A stretch of DNA of 64,000 nt from Zymoseptoria tritici IPO323 (lineage: Eukaryota; Ascomycota; Dothideomycetes; Mycosphaerellales; Mycosphaerellaceae), in contig NC_018210.1 in NCBI RefSeq assembly GCF_000219625.1, positions 806,001 through 870,000 of the forward strand, in the 5' to 3' direction. The position numbers and the translations under genes are program-made. The notes under the pieces were generated by a model that saw only the letters and a list, made by a program, of their open reading frames with translations, had not been told where the DNA came from and ran no database searches. Of the stretch, positions 21,778-32,740 are shown piece by piece (position 1 is the first letter of the stretch; each line of letters opens with the position of its first letter).

Positions 21778-21948
21778 TGTTATAGATTATTAGACTAACT
21801 ATTAGTAAAGTGCACGTAACTAGTGCTAAGGCATTCCTACATACAGATAGCTAAAGTAAGAATCTCACACTTAAGATTCTCTCTGCATAACAATATATAC
21901 CTGCTAATCAGAGGTCTTCTTCTACTCAGCTTGAGTCCAATCACAACA
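21778..21948 (+). repeat. 3' LTR
   Basis: 171 bp. The mirror image of the 5' LTR in mutation pattern: positions 1-76, next to the interior, carry ten RIP-type changes; from position 132 outward none is seen. Confidence 0.97.
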
Positions 21949-21953
21949 GAAAG
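21949..21953. repeat. Target-site duplication (GAAAG), right copy
   Basis: Matches 15586-15590 exactly. Sequence composition returns to normal immediately after it. Confidence 0.9.
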
Positions 21954-22687
21954 AGGATGCATGCATCTCAGTTTCGTGCAGGTGGCTCGGGCGCTAGTGG
22001 TAAACGCGGGGTGCTGAGTAGTGGACCCCGGATGAGAACCTGGGACGGGCAAGACGGGGAGGTATCTGGTATCGTTTTTGGGGTGGGGGAAAGGGAAGGA
22101 TGGAATTGATGAGTGGGGAGGAAGAGGAAGAGGAATCAGAGGTGTCAGTAGCTGTTAGAGGAGAGACAGGGAGGAAGGGATGTCGACGTTGCTCTCTCTT
22201 TCCTCTTCACCACCACCATCAACACCATCAACACCACCACCCATCATACCACCGCTCTCGTGGTACAAACAACCCCGCCCTCTGCCTCATCACTCTCACC
22301 TAAAGAGAAGAGGGGAATCTCAATCTCGACTCTCTCTCACGTCCAACCTTGGTGAACCAACTCTCACCTACAGACACTCTGACTTGACTGCCTGCCATTG
22401 ATGACAAGGCGTCTTGTCTCTCCCCTGTCCCACAATCCCCCCAACCCATGCGCTTCGTTCATTGCGTCAACGCTTGAAACACGTCTGGCACGGAAGCAGC
22501 ACAATTGTTGATTGATGGGCACATTCTTGACCACCAGACTTGCACAAACATTCACCACACCCTCCACGAGTCACGTCTGATCGATCTCGTCCTCTGCCAT
22601 CTTTCATTCAGCTACCGTACCTCCTTCGAACTCTCACGATTGTCGGTTTCAGTACCCCAGGACGGCAGAACCTCTTCAACAGATGTA
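21954..22687. other. PPS1 upstream region with CAC/CAT-rich tract
   Basis: Promoter region of PPS1. It contains a low-complexity CACCAC/CATCAA tract at about 22208-22255 and pyrimidine-rich stretches towards the start codon. No gene is called. Confidence 0.5.
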
Positions 22688-24967
22688 ATGGCCACCATCG
22701 TCCAGCGACCCACCTTGGTGCCCGAACGAAGCGCGACCCCACCACAGCTTTCCATCAACACCTCCCAGCGAGGAACACCCGCTCCTGTACCGAATAAACA
22801 CATTCCCTACTGCTCGCCTGGTCCGCGTCCAGCCGGTCGTCAACTAGACACTCCACCCGCGTCGCCGCCATCGCCTAGTCCGCTCGTCGAAACAACCTCG
22901 CTGATCCACCCACCCAACGCCGCCGATAAACTCTTCAATGAACCGCCGGTCTACTCAATAACCGCCGAGAAGTTGTCGCATGCGTTGGATCACATCTCAT
23001 CGCAACCGCTGCCTTCACCGCAGCAGGTCTTTCCATGGCTGCACGGATTACACGCCGACAATCAATTACAACTCGCCTTTTTCATCGCGAGGAAGAGGTC
23101 GTTGCGAAGGACGCCGAGATGCATTCGTGGGATAACCTTGGTCAAGGCGGGAGGTGACCTCTCATACAGCAAATTGAAAGGCGCTATTGCACCGGAAGAG
23201 TTGCTGCGACCAACACAACCAGGCAAGAGCAAGAATGAGGAGCCGGAGTTTCTTGAGCCTGACCCTCGGGAGGGATTCAGCGTGAGAAATTTCCAAATCC
23301 AGGCGTGTAAGATGTCGACTGTGAGCGATATTGTGGTGTACGGTGATGATAACACGCCGAGGGAGGAGGTCGTGAGATTGGCCAAGAGCGTTGCGCTGGC
23401 GCAGACTGCGTGGCAGAGGAAGATGGAGGGATCGAGCAGTAACAGCCGGCTGTTCAACACGTTCATTCTGGAGGGTGAGTTAGGTTGAGCATTGTTATGT
23501 GAACGACATGCTGACTTTCACAGACGAGTATAACTTCATCGAATGCGACTTTCCCGATTTGATCGCTCTCGACTCGGAGGGATGCATGACGGGCAAGGTC
23601 ATGGACTTCTTTCACTGGGAGAGACTGGAAATGTGCTCCATGTCAGCACCCAGCGAAATCGCGCCCAATGTCTGGCTAGGTCCCACGCCCGACCCAAGCT
23701 TACAGCTGAACCTCGACGAGAAGATGCCGAATTTTGATCTCCTGATTGAATGCAGCGACATTGCACAGATGCCGGATAACAAGTCCTTCGCGCTGGTGGA
23801 AGAGCTGTTTCAACAAAAGAACGAATCCACGGCATGGGACGAAAATGTCATCCACCAACTCGAATTTCCAGGCTCTGGATCCATCATGCCTCCAACGTGG
23901 TCGCAGGCAGAAGTCGACTCCCTCGTCGCGACATGCGAATGGATCCACAAACTCGCTACCGGCGCTGACTCCTCCTCTTCCCTCCAGTCGAAACGCCGCG
24001 ACAGCAAACTCACACTCACTCCTTCTCCTCCCCTGGATGCTTCTGGCGACACACTCATGCGAGACTGCTCGCCATCTGCCTCCTCCTCCGACAAGGCAAA
24101 AGCCATCCTCATTCACTGCACGGACGGCTACACCGAGTCTTCCCTCCTCGCTCTCGCATACTACATGTATGCCAACGCCTGCCCGGTCCACACCGCCTGG
24201 CTGCAGCTCCACCTCGACAAGAAACGAAACTTCTTCGCCTACGGTTCGGACGTGGCTCTTCTCCGCGCTATTCAACCACGCCTCATCTCTGCTTCCCCGA
24301 AGCACACCGGCTCCATCTCCGCGCTCTGTCCGCCTGTCCCTGCGTGGTTGGAGAAGATGGATGGATCCTTGCCGTCAAGAGTTATGGATTATATGTACCT
24401 TGGCAATCTGGGACACGCGAACAACCCTGGCTTGCTGAAAGAGCTGAGAATCGGACAGGTGTTGAGTGTAGGTGAACCAGTCGCTTGGACGGAAGAGGAG
24501 AAGGGGGCGTGGCCAAAGGACAGACTAATGTTCGTGGACAAAGTCCAAGACAACGGCGTCGACCCATTAACAGAGGAATTCGGACGCTGCCTCGAGTTCA
24601 TCGGTACGTTCCCCATCCCCCCACTCATTGTCCGCACATTACTAACACCCCCGTCCCAGCCAACGGCCGCAAAGCCGGAACAGCAACTCTCGTCCACTGC
24701 CGCGTCGGCGTCTCCCGCTCCGCGACCATCTGCATCGCTGAGGTGATGAACGAACTCGGCCTGTCGTTTCCAAGGGCGTACTGTTTTGTGAGAGCGAGGA
24801 GACTGAATGTGATTATCCAGCCGCATCTGAGGTTTTCGTATGAATTGTTGAAGTGGGAGGAATGGCAGTGTCAGAAGAGGGGGAAGCCGGTGAGGAGGGA
24901 GTTGGAGTGGATGGAGATTGCGAGGGAGATTGCGGCTATGAATCGGCCTTATTCGAGGCAGGGGTAG
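22688..24967 (+). CDS. PPS1: Dual-specificity protein phosphatase PPS1-like
   Basis: Three exons: 22688-23474, 23524-24603 and 24660-24967, totalling 724 aa with consistent phase-1 joins. The catalytic loop is in the last exon: VHCRVGVSRSATIC, the HCxxGxxR signature, with Cys636 as nucleophile. An upstream region resembles a second, degenerate phosphatase-like domain (ILIHCTDGYTESSLLALAYYMY), as in yeast Pps1. The N-terminus is Pro/Ser-rich. Pps1 is a fungal dual-specificity phosphatase linked to S-phase control. The ATG at 22688 follows a long 5' leader that happens to be open; I chose it because the upstream residues look non-coding. The retroelement ends 0.74 kb upstream. Confidence 0.9.
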
Positions 24968-24982
24968 GAACCTGAGCCTGGT

Positions 24983-25273
24983 GTGTTGACGAGGAGATGG
25001 GGAGGGGTGTGGGGTCGGGTGCACTGGGAAGATGGCTTGTTCATCGTGTTACTGGTGCAGCAGTACGTGCTGGACCGGTTGTTGAGAAAGGCTGTCATAG
25101 CCGAGTACGACGGACCGTGGACGTGGACGAAGTGGACGGCGCCGAATTTGTTGAGTTTTCTGGCGCTGGTGGTGTTGGTTCTCCGTGTGAGGTTCAGGCG
25201 GGAGAGGGAGGAGAAGGAGAGGGAGAATGTGAGGCTGGATGCTGAAAGAGCGAGACGGAAAAAGGAGGTTTGA
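24983..25273 (+). CDS. Possible small membrane protein (96 aa)
   Basis: Small frame starting 16 bp after the PPS1 stop. It shows a hydrophobic stretch (FIVLLVQQYVL), a second one (LLSFLALVVLVLRV) and a highly charged C-terminal coil (RREREEKERENVRLDAERARRKKEV). Composition looks protein-like, but the spacing to PPS1 is very short for a separate gene, so it could be PPS1 3' UTR. A minus-strand frame over the same bases looks like a shadow. Family not recognised. Confidence 0.3.
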   Translation: MLTRRWGGVWGRVHWEDGLFIVLLVQQYVLDRLLRKAVIAEYDGPWTWTKWTAPNLLSFLALVVLVLRVRFRREREEKERENVRLDAERARRKKEV

Positions 25274-25961
25274 GGATTGTTACGATGTTTACGACGATAT
25301 TGTTCCTTGATCTGGGATCGACGATTCGGGATTTCTATGACGGGATGTTGGTTGAATGCTGGCTGGCACGCATGGGTTTTATGATTTATGAGCGATGAGA
25401 CTGGAATGACAATGGATGAGCTGGCAGAGCTGGGAGATGACAACGTCGTCTTTTTCTCTTCCTCTCTCTGGATCGTCGTGTCGGGCTGTTTCTGTGTAAC
25501 GAGATGGGTTCAAGAATGGCGCATGAAAGGCGCACGGAAATGAAGGGCGAGATGAGATTTTATTCGATATGAGTTTTATGAAATGATTACTGTTTTCCTT
25601 CGCGTTCGTTTTGGCTTGGCCGAATCATTTTTTCTCTTGCGAACAGTGGAATCCTGAAGTAGCGGCTTCACTCCCGTCGTCGGCCTGCTTAGTTTCGAGG
25701 GGAAAGGCGTTGTGGACTATCATATTTGTTAAAAGTCCTTACTAAACTTTACAAGTCCCGAAACAAACTATAAAAAAAACCCCATGCTAATCTTATTATT
25801 AAGTATAATGTCGATGTCAGTTCGTGTTGTGCAAAATTGACTGAGAATAGAGACGTCCGTGGAATCAGTAAACGGAAACTGTAGATTTGGACAAAAACTA
25901 GATCTTCCGTGCAATTTACTACTCTTCTGGCCTCGAATTCGTTTCGTATAATCAGGCGGAA
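25274..25961. other. Intergenic, 3' flanks of PPS1 and PPM2
   Basis: Convergent 3' region with T-rich and A-rich stretches (poly-A run near 25771). No gene seen. Confidence 0.5.
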
Positions 25962-28900
25962 TCATCCCAGCTCAGCGTAAGTGCGATGTAGATTCTCTCC
26001 TCCTCCTCCGCCGTTCTGGCCAGCAGAACCATTCCCTCCATCGCTCAGCGGGCCAGAAATGCTAGCACCGCCCACCGCCGCACCTCCGCCGCCGCCAATA
26101 GCGCTACTCCTCATCAATCCCTGGCCCTTCTCCACCAATTCCGTTCCCAACCGTTCCAGATAAAACCCAGCGACTTCCGCCGGAAGCCCATCGAACGCTC
26201 TGATAATTTTTGCGAGATCTTTCCTCCCCTTTTCGTACGCCGCCAAATCCCGATTCCCGTAAACGTCTTTCCCAGCCGCGTACCCCTTCTCCATCAAATT
26301 CCGGAAGAAAACATTCACCGCCACACTCGTGTCCGTCAGTGGTTGTGCCGTGTGCGGCCACATGGGTGGTACGAATAGGACATCTCCGGGATGGAGGATC
26401 GCTTCATACGGAGTTGTTTGCGCGAGGGTGGAAGGTGGGTCGGAAGCGAAGACGTCGATGGGAGAAGAGGATGCGCTGGGAGGGAAGCCGAGGTGAGAGA
26501 CGTCGGAGGGAGGGAAGAGCAGGAGACGTTTCGTGCCGCGGATTTGACAGAGGAGGTTCGCGTGGATGTCGAAGTGCAGCCAGATGTTGACTGGGCCGGA
26601 GATTCGCAGCGGGCTCGAGTGGGCGGAGTCCATGGCGAGGGAGAGTTGAGGGGGGAGAGTGAAGTCCGGAGCGAGAGCGGGGAAGTCGGTGGCGAGGTGA
26701 GTGGGGAGGGTGGATGGGGAGGTGGAGGAGAGGGAGCGGAGGTAGAGGTGTTGGCCTGCGTCGATGGCGTCGAGGAAGTCGCCGAAGGGGAGGGTGGTGT
26801 AGGTGAAATTCTTGGAGGCGAAGGAGAGGGTTGAGGTTGAGGGCGTGGTGGGGGAGTGGATTGAGACGGGGCGGGTGGCGCCGACGGCGGATTTGAGGTA
26901 GGGGGTTGTCCAGAGGGAGGTACAGCGGCCGAGGTCGCAGGATTTGAAGATTATGGGGCGGGAGGCGGAGATGATGGTTGGGAAAGAGGTGGTGGAGGTG
27001 AGGGTTTGTTCGGGGATGGGTGTGGGGATTGGGAGCGCGAGGGATTGCGTGGATGGGTTGGGGTTTTTTGGTGTTTCGTTGAACGGCTTGCTTTGCTCTG
27101 CTGTGGGCTTGCCGGCTTCTTGGGTGGTTTGGAGTTGCCAGATCATTTGGAATGAGTCGGGTGGTGTGCGGTTGAGGAGACAGCTGCGACTCCAGGATGT
27201 GCCGAATGAGAAGCATGTCGCTCCGCCGCCGAGTATGAGAATACTGTCGTCTACGTCTTGAACGGAGTGCCCGACGAACAATGGTCTTGAGCCCTCCAAT
27301 GGCTGTGGTCGAAGCGTCTTCATGTTGAGGATTTCATCCTGCCGTGTGAGCATCCTTGCTCCTGTGATGCCACCTATCATGAGGATGCCTTGAGGCGAAC
27401 GGACCAGTTGTGCTCCAAATCGACCAAGTATGCATGCGTCAGCTTTTAGAAATGCTGTCGCACGAGTGGTGACATTTCGACAAGTCAAAGTCATATCACG
27501 CTCCAGATTCCAGTGCCAGAAATCATTCAGCACTCGTCCAGCACTAGTCATACCACCGATGAGTACGCCTGAAGTGCCCTCTCGGCTATCCGTGATCATC
27601 GTGGCGCCGAAACGTGCAGCTGGCTTCTCCTCTCCTTTCATGGTGACTTGCTGCCAGCCTGTCTCACCGGTCCAGATAAGCCACTCATCGAGAACTTGTC
27701 CATCGCCCGTCTTTCCGCCGAACATGAGGACCGTATGAGCAGGTCTTGGATTCGTCGGTAGAACCAGCGGAACAGCACAATGTCTGAATCGGCCTGTAGG
27801 TAGGTCCTGCACCCTCCGCCACTTCCCATCCAATCTTAGCCAGGACTCTGCACTCGCCTTGTCTGGAGATGTCCGACCGCCTGTCAGAACACAATTCGAA
27901 GTACTACCGAGTTTTGTGACCGCATGACACATGATACCATTGCGGATTGGAGGTCCAATGATTGGCTCAAGAGCGTGCCCTGCCTCGAAGGAGGAGTACG
28001 TATTACAGCTGGAGAGTCTTTCTTGGGTACCCATACCGCCGTGTAGTCCGACAGAGCCATCCGAGGACTCCGCAAATGCTGGCGGAATGATTGCTGTGAA
28101 GCGTCGATAGTCGTGTGGCTCCAGAATCTCGTGTGCGTCGACCACATCACTTGCGGTGAAGTGGTATTGCGGGACATCAGGACGATCTGATGAAGGGCTT
28201 GATACCATAGATGCTCGTGAGGAGCCCGCGAAGAACGATGCTCTCGATGCGCGATGTACGGACGTTTGAGAGTAGTTCTTGTTGGGCTCCTTCTCGGCAA
28301 CGAGGAGAAAATAGTGAGAGCCGAAGAGAGCAAACTCTTCCCATTCGTCGAAAGGTTCGACACGATCGAGTGCCCGCCTCTCTTCCGCGCTGAGAAATGT
28401 CGGGTCCGACCAGAGCTCCCACAGAGAGCGAATGTCCGTGCCAGATTCGGGGAAGCCGGCAGATACAAATCTTGCTTTCATCTCCTCCATTGTCCCTGCC
28501 GCACGTAAGGGTGTCCTTAGCTTATCGAAGTGCGCCAGCATTGTTGCTGCGAAGGGATGGTCCGGTCCGTCCGGGAGATGCTGCTCTAGAAGGCAAAATC
28601 GAACATCATCAAATGTCGCCGCCCATTGGAACACTGCCTGAGAAGCTTCACGTTCCATGTATGCTGTAGACACTTCTGACGTGAACAGAATCGCTACAGA
28701 TCCACTTCCGGCCTGCAGGTGATCTTGCAAGATTTCTTGGAGAGGACTGAGGTTGATCAAATCGCATCCGATAGCAACGTATGGATCGCTGGAGGCCAGC
28801 AGGCCGCTCTCTTTGCCTGTCCTGGTGAATTTTGGTAAAAGTTCTTTCAGTTGCTCAGTCTTGTCAATGACAGAAAGCTTCTGCTGCATCAGCTCTGGGT

Positions 28901-29579
28901 AGTCGACATCGACAAAGACGGTGTTTTGGCAAAGTTGCGGTTGCTTGCCCAGAAACAGCCACGGTAAAGGGTCACTGCGTTCTGTTAGCACTCTTCCTTT
29001 GGAACATGACCAAGATACGTACTATCCACATCCAAGATTGATCACAATCTTCTTCTTCGCCGTTCGCTCTGATAGGAATCGAGAAACGCCATACTCAATC
29101 GCCTTCATCCGCAGCCAGTATCCTCGATTGATCAACGGCGAACGACGTTTAAACTTGTTCACAAAGTAGCGGAAGTACTCAGGTTGACCAGCGTAGTACA
29201 GCTTCTCGACCGAACGCTTCGAGACGATGCTGCTCTTGTTCGTGTCCATGATAAGCTCATCTCGATGTTGCTTTGCGGGATCAATCACAGGCTTGGAAGT
29301 CTGTTTCCCGTTCATCATTGGGACGCTGCTACTACGCTTCACTTGCACGGCGGTCCCCAGAAATTTCTCGGCCTGAAGCATCTTCCCGGCCGAGCGATTG
29401 TCCAAGTGAGCGGCGTCCATGTCATCTGCTTCCGTGTCGGCGGCCATGCTTGAAGGTGAGTCGGTTCGTATTCCAAGTAGTCGCAGAGCCTTTTCCGGAT
29501 TTATGGCATTGTCGTGTTTGTTACCGGCGTAACTTGACTCGGTCTGTGGAGAAGTGTCATTCCTGTCGTTGGCGCCCAT
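25962..29579 (-). CDS. PPM2: tRNA wybutosine-synthesizing protein 4 (PPM2/TYW4)
   Basis: Two exons, 29579-29023 and 28974-25962 (1,189 aa). The intron falls inside the SAM-binding motif; splicing gives NLGCGYDPLPW, typical of the leucine carboxyl methyltransferase family, and no other acceptor avoids a stop. Order: methyltransferase domain (about residues 90-440, with YFVNKFKRRSPLINRGYWLR and LFTSEVSTAYM), a kelch-like repeat region (residues about 510-770) and a C-terminal JmjC-like domain (WLHFDIHANLLCQIRGTKRL, then HPGDVLFVPPMWPH). This three-part layout is that of Ppm2/TYW4, which carries out the last methylation and methoxycarbonylation steps of wybutosine at position 37 of tRNA-Phe. The C-terminus is Gly-rich. 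Confidence 0.93.
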
Positions 29580-30886
29580 GACAGGCGATCCCTCGCGGTA
29601 GTTATATTGGGCCAGCAGGACGGAAATAAGATTGGATCGGCCAGAATAGACGATGGACCAGCATGAGGAGGTGATGACGTTGAGATACTGCGAGGGCTGT
29701 TGAGTGAAAGCGAGGATGAGGTACTGAAGCGAGCCTTGGTATCGAGCAGCAGGCGAGAATGACTTCTCCTGTCATGTCATGTCATCTGCCCAACACGTTC
29801 GGCTCTCCGATCAAAGTCCTCCGGCTGCTCTGCCCTACCTCCAGCTGCAAGTGCGCTTCCATAAATTCCATTTTTAGACACAATCGGGGAGGCCCGTTCC
29901 GAGTATTTGTGGGACAACTCTATCGTCTATCGCGCAATCTGTCTAAACTTTCTTTGCAACTGTATCGAATTGGCCATGAGGGCGACGCAATCGCCGGAAC
30001 CATTTTGAAAGAGGATTTCCATGCTATCGTTGATGATGAGGCAGGAGTTGACGACCTCACAACCTCACGACCCCGTCACGATCTGCTCACGACCTTACGA
30101 CCCCACGACTACACGTTGACTCGAAAGGACGGCAAGTCGAAGAGGTCGCTATACTGCCTGAAGAGTCGGGCACCGATCTTGCTTCAAGGCCATGACCTGT
30201 ACCGTGATCATATCGTTAATGATTGACGATGATGGCGATGATGGCCACAATGATGATTCCTAACGGTGATGGCTGGCTGGGTTGATGATGACAGTGACAA
30301 GCATGGATCACTCGTTGACTTGAGCAGGCTCAACAAGTCGTAACTCCACCCACGAGCATGAAATCCTGCAAGTCAGTCCAAGGTGTCGACTTGACGGGAG
30401 GGAGATGGACAACCATGGACGCTACATGGTTGACCAACCGCAGCAGGGTTGAATAGACTGCCCGTCAAAGAGTCTGAACGATGGCCTACGTCCGCTGCAT
30501 CTACACTTCATCGCTCCGTTTCTCCTGTGCCCTTTGCTTCTTCCCATGCGCCTTGAGTCTTACGTTGCTCGAGTTCGTGCTGTGCCTGCTACCCAAACCC
30601 TAACCCTAAAAGCGACGTAATATATCCTAAAATGTTCCTAGCTAGCTCGTCGACAGCGGTAAGGTCCGTTCCGCTTATTGCGGGGATCGGACATACCTTA
30701 GCTTGAGTTGCTTGACTGGAGGTCACGACCTGCGATATGACATATGGAACGTGACCACGAAACATACAACTGACCAGTGCGACATCGTACCTTGATCACG
30801 AACCGTGTACCTCACAACTAAGGTACCTCCAACTTTTCGAGCTGCCCACCGTATGAACCCGCCTCCGCGATAGCACGCCCTTTGCG
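29580..30886. other. Divergent intergenic region, PPM2/ATG18
   Basis: 1.3 kb with no convincing gene; a 155-aa frame at 29759-30226 has biased composition and no domain. It contains imperfect CACGACC repeats (about 30054-30116), a GATGATGG-rich tract from about 30227, and a telomere-like motif listed separately. Confidence 0.45.
30595..30609 (+). promoter_or_regulatory. Telomere-like box AAACCCTAACCCTAA
   Basis: Two exact CCCTAA units in an AAACCCTAA context, about 280 bp upstream of the ATG18 start. In other fungi and plants such boxes bind telobox/Tbf1-type factors; a role here is inference. Confidence 0.4.
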
Positions 30887-32376
30887 ATGGCCGGGCTCAA
30901 CTATGTCACCTTTAACCAGGACCACAGCCTGCTGGCAGTCGGTACGATGCCACGGATATCCATTCAGCGCACACGCAAGAGCTGAGAAGTCTTCGTAGCG
31001 ACCACGAGAGGCTTGCGAGTGTACAGCACCGATCCCTTCGAACTCACGAATTACTCCCATGAAGAGGACATCTCTCTCGTCGAGCAGCTCTTCTCCACCT
31101 CGCTCGTCGCCATGATCCTCACACCGCGATTACTACGGATAGTCAACACGAAGGTGAGGAAGAAGGACTGAGGAAGGGTACAAAAGACATTCGTCTAACA
31201 ACCATCCCAGCGAACACAAAAACACTCGACAATATGCGAGCTGACATTCCACGGAATGGTCGTGGCTGTCAAGATGAATCGGAAACGACTGATCGTCATG
31301 CTGGAAGAGGTCGCATTCATCTACGACATCAGCAACATGAAGATGCTGCACCAACAAGCTACACCACTTAATCCAGGAGGCATCTGCGCGATATCGCCCA
31401 ACTCCGAGAACAACTACCTTGCCCTCCCGCATTACTCAAAGAGCGCCCCGAATCCTCATACACAATCCTCACACGTACCGAAATCGATCGTGAAAGAGCC
31501 GATAAACGGAGATGTCCTGTTATACGATCTCAACAAGATGGAGGAAGTCACAGTAATCCAGGCGCATCAGGCACCCTTGTCGTACATCGCGCTCAACAAC
31601 GATGGCACCATGATGGCAACATCTTCAGAAAAAGGCACAGTGATCCGCGTCTTTTCAATACCAGATGGGAAGAAGCTATTCCAATTTCGACGAGGAAGCA
31701 TGCCAGCAAGGATATACTGCATGAGCTTCAACGCGACCTCTACACTCCTCTGTGTTTCTTCCGCGACAGAGACCGTCCACATCTTTAAACTCGCACCTCC
31801 CGGCAGCAATCCTTTGAATGGAAGTACCGGCCGTCCGATCTCTCCGCCCTCATCCCCGAACCGCCAAGCCTCCTTCTCCTCAGCGCGGGATCAATCAGAA
31901 AGCCCCACCTCCGACCGCCACGGCTCACCTGAAGACCTCACCGGCGACCCGCTCGCCCTCTCCACTTCCCGCCAACCACGGCAAGCAGGTTTCATGTCCA
32001 TGGTCCGGCGGACTTCGCAGAACGTCTCCACATCCTTCGTGTCGCGGGCAGCGGGCTACCTTCCCAGCTCTGTAACAGAAATGTGGGAACCGCAACGAGA
32101 CTTTGCTTGGGTCAGAGTGCCGAGGGGTGCGAATGGACAGCCAGTTAGATGTGTGGTGGCCATGGCGAGTGGAGCGCCGCATGTGATGGTGGCCACAAAC
32201 GAGGGAGACTTTTATGCGTATAGTGTGGATTTGGAGAGGGGTGGGGAGGGGACGCTGGTGAAGCGGTTTGAGTGAGTTCTTCGAGGTGTGATGGTGTTTT
32301 GGATATGAGCTGACTTCATGCCAATAGTGAAATCCACGGCCTCAAGTACAGGAAGGGACAGGATATTGACGACTAG
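30887..32376 (+). CDS. ATG18: Autophagy PROPPIN Atg18
   Basis: Four exons: 30887-30941, 30999-31153, 31211-32271 and 32328-32376, totalling 439 aa with all phases consistent. It starts MAGLNYVTFNQDHSLLAV, the conserved Atg18 N-terminus. The beta-propeller carries the FRRG motif in LFQFRRGSMPARIYCMSFN, which binds PtdIns3P and PtdIns(3,5)P2. Other family sequence includes RLLRIVNTKR and STICELTF at the joined exons 2 and 3, and the C-terminal EIHGLKYRKGQDIDD. An insertion rich in Ser/Pro/Arg (about residues 250-310) matches the long blade-6 loop used for membrane tubulation. It acts in autophagosome formation and vacuole shape control. Confidence 0.95.
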
Positions 32377-32740
32377 ACGCTGAGAACCTCTCTTCGCCGC
32401 GGACCACAGCGTGGCCAGGTGGGAGAGATGTGGGCCATTTTCGGGGAGACTCAAGATTATCAAAATCACAGCGTCCAAGCGCCAGCTCTCACGGTTATCC
32501 GTAAGAAGCATCAGCAACACTCTCATAATGATCGTGATACCGTCGCATGATGATGCAAATGCACTCGCGTGTCCTATTGACCGCGTGCGTCGCTCGCTAC
32601 GTCGCTTTTGAAAGGTGGTCCTCAGCCATGACATCCAATCTCGTCAATCGCTCCATGCTTGGGAAGAAAACCGCCACTGCCCGCCACCGACTCGCTGTTC
32701 TTTCATGCTAAGTGCCATGTTTCCCGGCGGTCTCCATGCC
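32377..32740. other. Convergent 3' region, ATG18/RDI1
   Basis: 364 bp between two stop codons; no gene or structured element noticed. Confidence 0.5.

Larger units (their letters stand above)
15591..21948 (+). mobile_element. Full-length Ty1/copia LTR retrotransposon, RIP-inactivated
   Basis: A 6,358-bp element with 171-bp LTRs that begin TGTTGT and end ACAACA, flanked by a GAAAG duplication. Domain order is Gag zinc knuckle, protease, integrase, reverse transcriptase, RNase H: integrase before RT, which defines the copia superfamily. The interior is AT-rich and nearly free of TCA/TGA trinucleotides, while GCA/TGC survive, a strong RIP-type pattern. All domains lie in one frame (position mod 3 = 2) from 15899 to 20554 with no indel seen, so the damage is substitution only. 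A 1.2-kb stretch between RNase H and the 3' LTR is extra for a compact copia element and holds a tRNA-like relic. The element is dead, and I give no repaired sequence. Confidence 0.97.

Noticed and set aside
24949..25443. 164-aa minus-strand frame after PPS1
   Set aside because: Ser/Thr/Asn-rich antisense reading of the 3' region with no domain.
29759..30226. 155-aa plus-strand frame between PPM2 and ATG18
   Set aside because: Overlaps CACGACC repeats and has no domain.
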